From CAZLMW01 sp964560875 (lineage in GTDB: Bacteria; Myxococcota_A; UBA9042): a stretch of 41,683 nt of DNA. Positions within the stretch are counted from its first letter, which is position 1, and the number at the start of each line of letters is the position of its first letter. A program made the position numbers and the translations under genes. Location: contig CAZLMW010000068.1 of the NCBI GenBank assembly GCA_964560875.1, forward strand, positions 1 through 41,683, given 5' to 3'. Below are positions 20,012 through 30,083 of the stretch, one piece after another. The notes under the pieces are model-generated. The model worked only from the letters and a program-made list of their open reading frames with translations, searched no databases and had not been told where the DNA came from.

Positions 20012-20155
20012 ATGGGCGATTCGTCCCAAGTGCACACAACACGTATCCATCGCGCCGGCGTGGGCGCCGCCCTTGCCCTTGCGTTGTTGCTCGTCACGCT
20101 CGGATTGTGCGCAATTCAGGGACAGGCCCTGATCGGGCCGAGCTCGAGCGGCTGA
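20012..20155 (+). pseudogene. Orphan signal peptide fused into a 32-bp repeat (lipoprotein 5' remnant)
   Basis: ATG 20012 opens a 47-residue frame with a clear signal-like hydrophobic core (GVGAALALALLLVTLGLC). The coding sequence runs into the 32-bp repeat at 20100, which supplies the last codons before TGA 20153-20155. It looks like the start of a secreted or lipoprotein gene truncated where the repeat joined. A functional 47-residue peptide is possible but less likely. Confidence 0.4.
20100..20131 (-). repeat. 32-bp repeat, copy 1 (inverted relative to 41223-41254)
   Basis: A perfect 32-bp match in inverse orientation to 41223-41254. Each copy contains two small dyads, caggg-n5-ccctg and attg-n4-caat. 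The other copy lies 123 bp from a broken IS5-family transposase, so this is probably an insertion-sequence end or a related miniature element. Sequence from here to 20251 shows no gene. Confidence 0.7.
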
Positions 20156-20275
20156 ATCGGTAGCGCCAGGCCGTTGGGGACCGGCTGCGATCTTTTCGGA
20201 GGTGTGTGCCAACGTGCGATCCGCTACACTTTTCGTCGCCCGCACAACGCCATGTCCAACGTGAGTCCCGCTCAG

Positions 20276-23200
20276 ATGCACCTGCGTCCGCCCGTCTGTC
20301 TTCAGCATCTAGCTGGTGTCGTTGCGTTGATCGCCCTTGCGGCAGCATGTTCCGACGACGCCGATCCGGTCAGCTCGGACAAGGTCGCAGTCGACGTTAC
20401 AAGCACGCCCTCCTGCTGGTGTGATCCCGCCAAAGACACGCCCTGCGCGACGAATCGATGCGACGCAGAGGGCAACTGCTCCATGGTCCCGCGGCCGAAA
20501 GGCACGCCATGCGACGATGGCAACCCGTGCAGCATCGGCGACCGCTGCGCGAGCGGGTCGTGTACCGCCGGAACCGTAAGCGGCTGCGAGTGCCAGCAAA
20601 GCGCCGACTGCAAGACTGACGGCGACGCGTGCACCGGAACCTTCTTTTGCGACAAGGCCGTGCTGCCGTGGTCCTGCCGCATCAAGCCGGGCACCAAGGT
20701 TGTCTGTGCAGCCTCCAACGACGCGTGCACCGAAGCGGGCTGCGACAGCAAGACGGGCAAGTGCACGATCACCAACAAGCCAACCGGAACGCTGTGCGAC
20801 GACGGCAATTCGTGCACCGAAAAGGACCGATGCACCTCTGCGAAGGGCGGAAAAGCCCAGTGTACGGGCATCGACACGTGCTCCTGCTCGGTGGATGCCG
20901 ACTGCACCGACGACACGCTTTGCAGCGCAGAGTTCTGCGACAAGAACACCAAGAAGTGCCGGATCAACCCGGCGCTGACCGTCAAATGCCCGACGGACAA
21001 GAACACGGCCTGCCTCAAGGCCGCGTGCATCCCGTCGACCGGGCTGTGCGAGATGACGGCGGCCGCGGCGAACACGGCCTGCGATGACGGTGACAAGTGC
21101 ACCACTGGCGACATTTGCAAAGGTGGCGCGTGCAAGGGCGGCACCAACACGTGTTCGTGCAAGACAACGGCGGACTGCAGCAAGCTCGACGACGGCAACA
21201 CGTGCAATGGGCTGATGTTCTGCAACAAGTCGAGCGGGACCTGCGAGCCCAACCCAGCGTCGATCGTCACGTGTCCGACGGTGACGGACACGGCCTGTGC
21301 GCTCAACGTCTGCCAGCCCAAGACCGGCAAGTGTGCCGCGACCGCTCGCGAGAAGGTGACGCTGCAGTGCACCAAGGGCCAGGCTGGAAGCGGCACAGGC
21401 GGCGCGCTCGTCTGCAAGTGGATTCTCAAAGTCGAGGGGCAACAAGGAGCACGAGGCCGACCAGGGCCCGTACCCGTGCAAAGACAGCGACCCATGCACA
21501 AGCGCGGAGGCGTGTACCGGCAAGACGTGCAAGGCGTCGGCCGTGACGTGCAAGTGCCAGACGAACGCCGACTGCGCAAAAGCGGACGATGGCGACCTCT
21601 GCAACGGCGTTTTCTACTGCGACAAGTCGCTCAAAGTGCCCGACTGCAAGCCAAACAAAGCGTCGGTGGTCTTCTGCACCAAGAAGAACGACCAGGCGTG
21701 CCTCGAGAACACATGCGATCCGAAGACGGGCAAATGTGGGCTCAAGCCTGAAAGTCTCGGCAAGGCGTGCGACGACGACAACGCCTGTACCGCGTTCGAG
21801 AAGTGCAACGCGGCGGGGGTGTGTTTCGGACCCAAGAAGACGTGCGACGACAAGAACCCGTGCACCGCGGATTCCTGCGACACGAAGCTGGGCTGTGTCN
21901 NNNNNNNNNNNNNNNNNNNNNNNNNNNNNNNNNNNNNNNNNNNNNNNNNNNNNNNNNNNNNNNNNNNNNNNNNNNNNNNNNNNNNNNNNNNNNNNNNNNG
22001 GTCTTCTGGTACCTCGACGGTCACGGCAAAGTCCTGGTGAAGCACGTGACTGGGACGTCGGCGCAGGACGACCCTTCGGTCGGCGTTTCAGCCAACAGCA
22101 AGCTGTTTTTCGCGCGACGCAACCTGAAAAGCTCGCAACCGCGCATCGTGGCGGCGTGGCTGGATCTGGCGACGAAGACGTGGACCTACTGGAATCCGTG
22201 GTCGATACAATCGTCTTGGCAGCGTGTCCACGCTGGTGTCGCGATCGCGTCGTGGGACAAGAGCTTCATGTGGCGGGGGCTTACCTCATCGCCCACGTTC
22301 TCGACCAGCGTGGGGACCCACGAGATCGGCTCCAAAGCCCGACCGGGCGGGATCAGTCTCGGCGCCGGCCGCTTGGCGCGGACAGCGGTCGTCACGCCCG
22401 ACAACGGCATCATCTTTGCCGGACACACCAACGTTGACGGCAAGCTGGAGCTGCGCAGGCCGTGGCTCGCCGTGGTCAGCGGAGACGTCAATGAACAGTC
22501 GCAGGCGACAATCCCCATCACCCAGGGCCGATGGGGCGCGGTTCACGGCATGCGCCGGTTGAAGGACGGTACGCTGATCCTGGCCGGGTACACGTCGAAC
22601 AAGAGCAATAGCTGGGCGTGGCTCGCGCGTTCGAGCCGCTGGGGCAAGATCGACTGCAAGGCGACCGGCAAGTGCGCCGACAAGGGCGTCACCGGTTGCA
22701 GCGACAACAACCCGTGCACCCGCGACCTGTGCGATCCGGCGGGCGGCTGCCAACACATAGCCGGTAGCACGTTGAAGTGTTCGCGGCCCAACACCTGCTC
22801 GTCCGGCGGCAAGTGCATCAACGGCAAATGCATCGGGACGCCGCACGGGCGCTACCGCATGCAAGGCGGCGAGGGCAGCCACCACGAATCCGCGGGCTTG
22901 CTGCGGCGCAAGGACGGCACGGTATGGAACGTCTTTGGCCGCGGGAGCTATACGGGGCTGTGGATGATCAACAAGCACTGGCGCAACTTGACCAGCGGTC
23001 CCACCGGCGACTTCAGCAGCCAGACGATTCGGTGCCTGGGACACGTCGACGTGCGCTGCCACACGCGCGCCAACAATCGCTTTGTCTGTGTGGGCGGCGG
23101 CAAGAGCCTCTACAAGCTCGAGTCGTGGGCGCCCAAGAACAAACAGAACTCCAGCTACGTGTGCGGTTTTGGGCCCCAAACACTGCCGGCGACCGAATGG

Positions 23201-24154
23201 CAATACGAGATGAAGCCGGGTTGTTCGGGCTGCAAGGTGACCAGCACGGCCGCCGCCGAACACAGCACGGGGACGGTTTTTGCGATCGCCAAGCAGACCG
23301 GTTCCAACAACGCGATCGTGTTCACGCGGCTCGACAAGGCCAAACAACCGACTGCCAACACATCGTGGCACAAGCTGCCGCCGACCGTGACGGCGCCCCA
23401 CGTCTACCTGCAGGACAAGGGGTATGACGTCCATCCGACCGCGTTCGTGGTTCGCAGTGACGCGTCGCTGGTGCTGGTCGGCAATGCCGTCGCCAAGGGC
23501 AAGTCGAGCGGCCTGGTCAAGCGCGTGGGCAACGACGGCAAGGTGCTCTGGACGCGCATCGTGCAGCCCGCGGTCGACAGCGGCTTGTACGCAATCGCGA
23601 GCCGTACGGACGAAGAATTCATCGCCGGCGGACATATGCGGGCCAACTCGCTCGCCTATCGCCATTGGCTCATCGCGCACGACAGCAACGGCAAGAAGCT
23701 GTGGGAGAAGACGCCGAGCAGCTACGACTCGGTGTCGATCCGCGGAATCCTGGTGGACAAGGCGGGGCTCGTGCTGGGCGGCGACGTCAAGACACCGAAG
23801 GGCAATTGGCTTTGGGCGAGCCGGCGCGACGTGGGTGGCGGCGTGGTGTGGGCGCGTGCCTACCAACCGCACAGTGGTCGCAAGGACGCCCACATGACAC
23901 CCGGTGCCATCGTTGCCGCGATCGATGGCGGCACCCACATCGGCGGCAAGACCCTCAACGTGACCGGCACGAGCGGCCCGTCCAACCCGGCTCACTTGCG
24001 CATCGGGCCGTGGGGTGAGGTGGACTGCAGCACGCTCGGCAAGTGTGACGGCAAGAAGCTCGCCGATTGCGACGATGGCAAAGCGTGCACAGCCGACCTT
24101 TGCGACGCCAAGAAGGGCTGCGTCCACAAGCCCATCGCGGCGCCGGGGTGTTGA
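20276..24154 (+). CDS. Giant cysteine-rich/beta-propeller lipoprotein A (frameshifted, contains assembly gap)
   Basis: Signal peptide with lipobox LAAAC (Cys25) from ATG 20276; ATG 20252 would add eight residues. Then come many disulfide-rich modules (CDDGNPCSIGDRC, CDDGNSCTEKDRC, CDDGDKCTTGDIC), a beta-propeller-like part with GTLILAGYTSNKSNSWAWLAR-type blades, a short cysteine-rich hinge (about 22660-22850), a second propeller-like part and a final CDDGKACTADLC module. The reading frame shifts by one base in GGGG at 21436-21439 and returns across the N gap, so the gap must restore frame. Alignment with the next gene shows the same order throughout. It is probably a surface or extracellular adhesin-like protein; function unknown. 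A gctacact sequence at 20223-20230 could be a -10 element. Confidence 0.75.
21900..21999. other. Assembly gap (100 N)
   Basis: Exactly 100 Ns, the usual placeholder for a gap of unknown size, interrupt lipoprotein A. Collinearity with the paralogue at 24154-28731 suggests that roughly 870 bp are missing here. Confidence 0.98.
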
Positions 24155-27100
24155 TGCGACGGTGGGGATGGCTGCTTGTCGTCGCGACGGCGATGGCGGC
24201 GTGCAGCGACGAGCCCACGGCGGGCAGCGACTCCTCCAAGGCAATCGACGCCGGGACGGTCGCGCCGTGTGTCTGCGACAGTGAAAAAGACACGGCCTGC
24301 GTGCAGCATCGTTGTGACGCAACGGGTGTGTGCGTGCCCTATGCGCGGGCGCCCGGGACACCATGCGACGACGGCGACCCCTGCAGCGCCGGTGATGTCT
24401 GCGCCATCGTCGACGGAACCGGCACATGCAAAGCCGGCCCGCACAGCCGGTGTTCGTGTCTAGCAGACACCGACTGCACGGGCCAGGCAGACCCATGCGC
24501 GGGGACGATGGTGTGCGACAAGGTCGCGTTGCCGTGGCGGTGCGCCATCAAGGCCGGAAGTGCCATCCAGTGTCCTGACGGGGGCCCTTGCCAGGTCAAT
24601 GCATGCGAGCCGAAGACAGGCAAATGCGCGACGACTCTTGCCGCGCCCGGAAGCGCTTGCGACGACGGGGACGCCTGCACCATCGGAGACGCCTGCAAGA
24701 CGACAGGCGGCGCGAATCCATCGAGCACCTGCAGCGGATTGCCAGCGTGCGAATGCGCGACGGACAAGGACTGCGACAACGGCAACAAGTGCCGACAACG
24801 AATCTGCGACAAAACCGGGCACTGCAAGGTCGTGCCGAAGTCGGTGGTGCAATGCGGCACTTCCAACGTTCCGTGCCAGGTCCAGGCCTGCAGACCGTGG
24901 ACCGGCGTCTGCAGCACCGTGGCGGCGCCAAGCGGACAGGCCTGCGACGACGGCGACAAATGCACGACGGGAGACGCCTGCGCGGGTGGCCAATGCGCGG
25001 CCGGCAAGAACACCTGCACATGCGCCGCCGACAAGGACTGCGCTGCGCTCGACGATGGCGACCTGTGCAATGGCGTTCCCGTCTGCAACAAGGCGTCGGG
25101 CACCTGCATCGCGAACAAGGCTTCGGTGGTGTCCTGCCCAACGGTCAACGACGTCGCGTGTGTGCACACAGCCTGCGCGCCCAAGACCGGCAAATGCACA
25201 CCGATGGCGCGCGACGCGGTCACGCCAGCGTGCGTCACGACCAAACAGGCCGTGGGGCCGCCGCTGACCGTCTGCAAATGGGTGATCAAGAAGCCCAACG
25301 ACCCGGTTCACGCCGATACGGGCCCCTATCCATGCGACGACAATGATCCATGCACCACCGGTGGAACGTGCGCCGGCAAGCTGTGCAAGGCCGCCGGGGT
25401 GACATGCAACTGCAAGACCGACGCAGACTGCGAGAAGGCCGACGATGGCGACCTGTGCAACGGCACCTGGTACTGCAATAAGGCGCTCAAGGTCGCCGAT
25501 TGCACGTTCAACCCCGCGTCCAAGGTGTATTGCAGCCCCAAGGACGACACGACATGCCTGGCGGCGACCTGCAACCCGAAAACCGGCGCGTGTGCGCTGC
25601 AGCCACACAACACGGGCAAGGCCTGCGACGATGGCAACGCGTGCACGCACGGCAGCAAATGCCTCGCCAACGGCGCGTGTGTCGGCGCGAAGCTCGGCTG
25701 CAACGACGGCAACCCGTGCACAGCGGACAGCTGCACTCCCAAGGCTGGGTGCGCCCACAGCGTCGGAGCGGGCCTCTGCGACGACGGCGACCTCTGCACC
25801 GACAAGGACGTGTGCAGCAAAGGAACATGCACCGGTTCGCCGCGGGTCTGCGACGACGGAAACGACTGCACCTCGGACGCCTGCGACGACAAGACAGGTA
25901 CCTGCGCCCTGACGAAGCTCGCCGACGGGAAGCTGTGCAATGCCGACGACAACGGCTGCACGGTCAACGACTCCTGCAAGGTCGGGGTCTGCATCGCCGG
26001 CGCGCAGCTGACCTGCACCAACAAGGTGGCGCCGTGTCAGGTGGCCAGCTGCCAGTCACTGAGCCCGCTGGACTTCAAGTGCGTCGCCGTCCTCGCGACC
26101 AACGGCACCGCGTGTCCCGACAAGAAGGGCTCCTGTCTCATCGGCGCCAGTTGTGAAGAAGGCGTCTGCCAGCCGGGCCAGGACAACGGACGCTTCTCGC
26201 TCACCCTCGCTCACCCTGGCCGCAACGCGAGGTTTACGGCCCTCGACCAACATCCCGACGGATGGCTAACCGCCGCGGGCCAGAGTTGGAGTGCGTCCAA
26301 GACCGATCAGCGCTGGTACGTCGTGCGCGTCACTCGCACCGCCGCCGTGAAGTGGCAATGGTCGCTTCCAACCGACGGCGTGAGCAGCCCGTGGCACGAG
26401 GCGCGTGGCGTCGTTGCACTGGCCGACACAACCGCGTGGATCGGCGGAACGGTAGTCGCCAAGGACAAGAAGATGCGTGCTCGAATCGCGCGTCTTTCTG
26501 CCAGCGGCAAGGTGCTCCAGACCCAGGACTTCGCGTCGCTCAAAGGGCACGACCTGCGTCTCATCAGGCTCAAGCGTGGTCCGCTCGACACGCTTTTCAT
26601 CGTCGCGGTCGATGACGGGGACAGCAAAGCGGTCAACGGGACCACGCAGCTCTTCCGGCTTGACGCGACCGGCCAGCAGCTCTGGCGCCGCGACGGTCTG
26701 AGTGCGCACAAAGCGGCGTCCCCGGCGGTCGCGCTCTTCAGCAATGGCCATGTCTACCACCGCAGCTCGCAGCGAAACGCGACCACCAGTTCGGAACATG
26801 CGTTCTGGATGGAAGAGCAATCGGGCAAGAAGCTGCACACGACCGATTTTGGCGCCAGCACCTACACCTACACGGCCGACGCGGTCGCGGGGGCCGACCA
26901 GCACGCCTGGATCCTCTATGGCGGTGGGTCGAAACGGTCGACGTTTCTGGCGCGCGGACAAGCCGGCACGCAGCGGGCCAAGGAAGTCGCGCAGCAGCGG
27001 CGCGGGGTATGCGTCACAGGCTCAGCCGCTGGCGGTGTGTGGATCGCAGGTCATAGCGACGCCGACAATACGTCGTCCAATCGACGTCCGTGGCTGGCCC

Positions 27101-28731
27101 GCGTCGACCAACTCATGAACGTGCAGTGGCAACGCACCCTCGGCCTGCCCGTCGGCACATCCGGACGCATCAGCGATCTGGTCGAGCTCGCCGATGGAAA
27201 CCTCGCGTGGACGGGTCACCAGACCGACGCAAACGGCACGAGCAAGGCGTGGCTCGCCGCTGCAAACGCGTGGGGAGACGTGGCCTGCGGGACCGGCGGC
27301 GCGTGCGAGACTGTCTTGTTGGGCGATTGTGACGACAACAAGCCGTGCACCCGCGATTTCTGCAACGCCGCGGTTGGCTGTCAGAACGTCGCCGACGACA
27401 AGTTCGAGTGCCCTGCGCCAACAACCTGTTCGGACAGCGGAACGTGTAGCAAGGGAACCTGCGTGGGCAGCGCGGCCGGGCGCTATCGCATCGCATCGAT
27501 CAGCGGCGGCCCGCGCGTCGCAGGATTGACTCGTGTGGGCAGCGACTCCATCAAGGTGCTGGCCAAATCGCCCACCGCCAAGGGTCTGCTGGAGCAACGC
27601 ACCTTTGTCACTGAGCGCGCCCGCGTCATCGGATCGCCCACATCGCGCCACAACGACCCATGCCCAGCGACCTGGGCTGACCACTACACGCCCCATCCCG
27701 GCGGTTTCGAGACACTGGCCGGCGACCAGCAGATCGGAGGTACGACACGGATGGTCTTCTGCGGCAACCAAAGCCACGCGCTCAACGGGTTCGCTGTCGC
27801 ACTGGACGGCGGGTGCAGCAGCTGCGCGGGACACGGTCGAGACACCAGCGCGACGCCCACGGGCACGGTCTTCGGCGTCGGCTCTCAGCCGGGGTACAAG
27901 GGGGGCTCAGCCAGCTTCGTGCGGATCGATGTGGACCAGCTCGCGGCGGGCACCAAGGCCAAGTTCTCGCGTTGGCACGTGAGCAAGGCATCAACGCAGC
28001 TCGATCCGTACTGCGTCACGACTTTGAGCGACGCGACGAGCTTCGTCGGCGGCGAAGCCAAGGTCGGCGTCAAGACGTCGGGATGGCTCGCCCGTATGAG
28101 CCACGACGGCAAAGTCCACTGGCACGCCGTCTTGGCACCGAAGGGCTTGGCGGCGGCCAACGGGTCGATTCGCGAGCTCGCCCCCGTCAACGACAAGCTG
28201 GCCGTCGCGGTCGGCTTCAGCTGGGTCAACACATACGCGCGACGATCGTGGATGCTCGGTGTCACCGGCGACGGCAAGGTGATCTGGAACCGTTCCCCGA
28301 CACATTGGGACGGCATCCTGCTCAATAACGTCGCGACCGTGGCCGGTGGATTCTTCATCTCAGGCGACCGACAGACCACCTCGGGTACACGGATCGTCGC
28401 AGCGCGAACCGGCCCGCAGGGCGAACCGGTTTGGCAACACACCTATGTCAGCGACACCAAGCTCGACACCTGGTCGGTGCGGGGCGTCGCGATTGGAGGG
28501 CTCGACGGCGGCTACTTCCTGGGCGCGACCACGGACAGCGCGGTGGCCAGCATGGTCGGCAAGGCGCTCCTGTACCGCATCGGCCCCTGGGGCGAAATCA
28601 GCTGCAAGACAGCGGGAGCCTGCAAGACCAAGGTGAGCACCGATTGCGACGATGGAAAGGCCTGCACAGCAGATCTCTGCGATCCGTCCACGGGCTGCGT
28701 GCACACCGCCCTGCCCGGCTGCCAGGGCTGA
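24154..28731 (+). CDS. Giant cysteine-rich/beta-propeller lipoprotein B (intact paralogue)
   Basis: This 1525-residue lipoprotein has lipobox MAAC (Cys17). Residues about 30-675 form a chain of cysteine-rich modules built on CDDGxxC(T/S)xxDxC; 676-1040 is a propeller-like array with blades of the type WLARVDQLMNVQWQRTLG...GNLAWTGH; 1040-1110 is a cysteine-rich hinge (CDDNKPCTRDFC); 1110-1478 is a second propeller-like array; 1480-1525 is a last CDDGKACTADLC module. The ATG overlaps the stop of gene A by one base (tgatg), so translation is coupled. The two genes arose by tandem duplication and have diverged strongly outside the cysteines. No catalytic motif is visible; a surface structural or binding role is an inference. 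Confidence 0.9.
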   Translation: MRRWGWLLVVATAMAACSDEPTAGSDSSKAIDAGTVAPCVCDSEKDTACVQHRCDATGVCVPYARAPGTPCDDGDPCSAGDVCAIVDGTGTCKAGPHSRCSCLADTDCTGQADPCAGTMVCDKVALPWRCAIKAGSAIQCPDGGPCQVNACEPKTGKCATTLAAPGSACDDGDACTIGDACKTTGGANPSSTCSGLPACECATDKDCDNGNKCRQRICDKTGHCKVVPKSVVQCGTSNVPCQVQACRPWTGVCSTVAAPSGQACDDGDKCTTGDACAGGQCAAGKNTCTCAADKDCAALDDGDLCNGVPVCNKASGTCIANKASVVSCPTVNDVACVHTACAPKTGKCTPMARDAVTPACVTTKQAVGPPLTVCKWVIKKPNDPVHADTGPYPCDDNDPCTTGGTCAGKLCKAAGVTCNCKTDADCEKADDGDLCNGTWYCNKALKVADCTFNPASKVYCSPKDDTTCLAATCNPKTGACALQPHNTGKACDDGNACTHGSKCLANGACVGAKLGCNDGNPCTADSCTPKAGCAHSVGAGLCDDGDLCTDKDVCSKGTCTGSPRVCDDGNDCTSDACDDKTGTCALTKLADGKLCNADDNGCTVNDSCKVGVCIAGAQLTCTNKVAPCQVASCQSLSPLDFKCVAVLATNGTACPDKKGSCLIGASCEEGVCQPGQDNGRFSLTLAHPGRNARFTALDQHPDGWLTAAGQSWSASKTDQRWYVVRVTRTAAVKWQWSLPTDGVSSPWHEARGVVALADTTAWIGGTVVAKDKKMRARIARLSASGKVLQTQDFASLKGHDLRLIRLKRGPLDTLFIVAVDDGDSKAVNGTTQLFRLDATGQQLWRRDGLSAHKAASPAVALFSNGHVYHRSSQRNATTSSEHAFWMEEQSGKKLHTTDFGASTYTYTADAVAGADQHAWILYGGGSKRSTFLARGQAGTQRAKEVAQQRRGVCVTGSAAGGVWIAGHSDADNTSSNRRPWLARVDQLMNVQWQRTLGLPVGTSGRISDLVELADGNLAWTGHQTDANGTSKAWLAAANAWGDVACGTGGACETVLLGDCDDNKPCTRDFCNAAVGCQNVADDKFECPAPTTCSDSGTCSKGTCVGSAAGRYRIASISGGPRVAGLTRVGSDSIKVLAKSPTAKGLLEQRTFVTERARVIGSPTSRHNDPCPATWADHYTPHPGGFETLAGDQQIGGTTRMVFCGNQSHALNGFAVALDGGCSSCAGHGRDTSATPTGTVFGVGSQPGYKGGSASFVRIDVDQLAAGTKAKFSRWHVSKASTQLDPYCVTTLSDATSFVGGEAKVGVKTSGWLARMSHDGKVHWHAVLAPKGLAAANGSIRELAPVNDKLAVAVGFSWVNTYARRSWMLGVTGDGKVIWNRSPTHWDGILLNNVATVAGGFFISGDRQTTSGTRIVAARTGPQGEPVWQHTYVSDTKLDTWSVRGVAIGGLDGGYFLGATTDSAVASMVGKALLYRIGPWGEISCKTAGACKTKVSTDCDDGKACTADLCDPSTGCVHTALPGCQG

Positions 28732-28776
28732 AAGGGGCGGGATAGATCGTTTCGCGGACCCGCGCGTCGTTGCGGC

Positions 28777-28869
28777 ATGAAACACGCTCATCCCATCGGT
28801 GCCGCGACGGTCGCAGGTGCCCTCTTCACCGGTCTCTTCGCCATCCCGTCCACCGGCTTTGCCTGAGGC
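28777..28869 (+). pseudogene. Signal-peptide segment cut off by in-frame TGA
   Basis: ATG 28777 starts a 29-residue Sec-type signal (core VAGALFTGLFAIP, ending STGFA) in the same frame as the propeller gene that follows. Codon 30 is TGA (28864-28866), and the frame continues GMVELRR. This looks like a secreted protein whose signal was separated by a single nonsense change, or a sequencing error. Confidence 0.6.
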
Positions 28870-30027
28870 ATGGTCGAGCTGCGCCGTGAGCGCACAGATG
28901 CCATCGCTTTCGTCGATTCAGAGGGCGAACGAACCGAGCTATCGACCCGACAACGCGACGTGTTCTGGGGCGGACTCAACTTCGCGTCGCAGCGCGCGAT
29001 CCAAGTTGCCCCCGACGGCTCGACCTTGGCGTTCGTCGATCTCGGTTCCGGCGTCCTCCATGTCCGCGACAAGCAGCGGACGCTCTATTCGGTGCCCATC
29101 GCTATCGGCGGCGACGTTCGGTATTCGCCGGACACACGCTGGATCGCCGCCCAGGTTGCGCAAAGCCGTAAACGGCCGCTCGGTCAGCGCGCGGCCGGCG
29201 TCGTGATTGTCGATGCCACCACGGGACAAACGCAGCGCCATGTCGCCATGACCCGCGTTCGCTGGCTTGAGTGGATCGCCGATGGTCTTGTCGTCCTCCA
29301 CAAAGACGGCAAGCGAGACGCCCTGACCCTCGTTGGCCACGACGGCTCGTTCCGCCGGCTGGTCACTTCACGAACAACGATTCGCCGTTTCGCCGCGTCT
29401 CCCCTCGCCAACACCATCGCCTGGTTCGCCGATCCGACACTACGCAACAAGCGACGCCGACCGGCCAAGCTCGTCGTGCGCCTGATGGACGTGAGCGAGC
29501 CGGAGTTGAAGCCGCGGGTGGTCGGCGAGACAAAAGGGTTCCGCAACAACGCCGAGATCGCCCCAGACGGGTCAACACTGGCATGGGCAGCGGCGGATGG
29601 CGTCTACCTGGCGGAAAACGGCGGCCTGCGCCTGCTCGAGAAGGGCAAAGGGATGCACAGCGTGTGGTTTTCCCGAGACGGCGCGCTCGCATGGGCCAAT
29701 CGCAACCACATCGGTTACTTCCGCGATGGCACGGTCACCAAACACATCAGCCGCCGTCCGATACGCACAATGCGTCTGCGGCGCGACAAGCCTGGCGTGG
29801 TGTTCGTCGTTTCGCACAAGCTCCACACGTGGTCACCGGGCGACCGTGATTCCAAGCGCGTCGGTCAACCGGCGTCGGGTCACAAGCTGGTCAGCGGAGA
29901 TCTGTTCGCGGGCGGCGTCGTGCTCTGGCAGACCAAGACGGTTCATTCGCGCCGCCGGCCATGGCGCAAATCCCGCCCATGGCGAAAGATGAAGCAGGTC
30001 AACGCCAAGCAGCGCCTTCTGCTGTAG
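28870..30027 (+). CDS. Beta-propeller (TolB/WD40-like) protein, probably formerly secreted
   Basis: The 385-residue frame contains repeated propeller-blade signatures: QVAPDGSTLAFVDLGSGVLHV, YSPDTRWIAAQVA, EIAPDGSTLAWAAADGVYL and WFSRDGALAWANRNHIGYF. The C-terminus is Arg/Lys/Trp-rich (RRRPWRKSRPWRK). No enzyme motif is seen. ATG 28870 follows gagg by one base, too close for an ordinary ribosome binding site, while an in-frame signal peptide lies directly upstream beyond a TGA. The original gene was probably 28777-30027. It starts 45 bp after lipoprotein B and may belong to the same transcript. Confidence 0.75.
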   Translation: MVELRRERTDAIAFVDSEGERTELSTRQRDVFWGGLNFASQRAIQVAPDGSTLAFVDLGSGVLHVRDKQRTLYSVPIAIGGDVRYSPDTRWIAAQVAQSRKRPLGQRAAGVVIVDATTGQTQRHVAMTRVRWLEWIADGLVVLHKDGKRDALTLVGHDGSFRRLVTSRTTIRRFAASPLANTIAWFADPTLRNKRRRPAKLVVRLMDVSEPELKPRVVGETKGFRNNAEIAPDGSTLAWAAADGVYLAENGGLRLLEKGKGMHSVWFSRDGALAWANRNHIGYFRDGTVTKHISRRPIRTMRLRRDKPGVVFVVSHKLHTWSPGDRDSKRVGQPASGHKLVSGDLFAGGVVLWQTKTVHSRRRPWRKSRPWRKMKQVNAKQRLLL

Positions 30028-30056
30028 GTCCGAAGGCTGTCCGTCGTGGGGACGGC

Positions 30057-30083
30057 AATTACTCGACGTTATGTCGAGTAATT
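30057..30083. promoter_or_regulatory. Perfect 11-bp inverted repeat upstream of dCMP deaminase
   Basis: Arms aattactcgac and gtcgagtaatt are separated by gttat. The element lies 84 bp before ATG 30167 and 30 bp after the propeller gene stop. It is AT-rich for this genome and lacks a T-run, so an operator is more likely than a terminator. A looser, related half-site pair (aatatcgac, gttgagtatt) follows at about 30090-30113. Confidence 0.5.

Noticed and set aside
22286..24496. Long minus-strand frame opposite the giant lipoproteins
   Set aside because: Low-complexity Arg/Ala/Val composition; the plus strand aligns with its paralogue, so the antisense frame is not a gene.
28864..28866. TGA as a selenocysteine codon
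   Set aside because: The codon lies at the signal-peptide cleavage region, where a selenocysteine has no role, and I see no SECIS-like stem-loop directly after it. A nonsense mutation or sequencing error is simpler.
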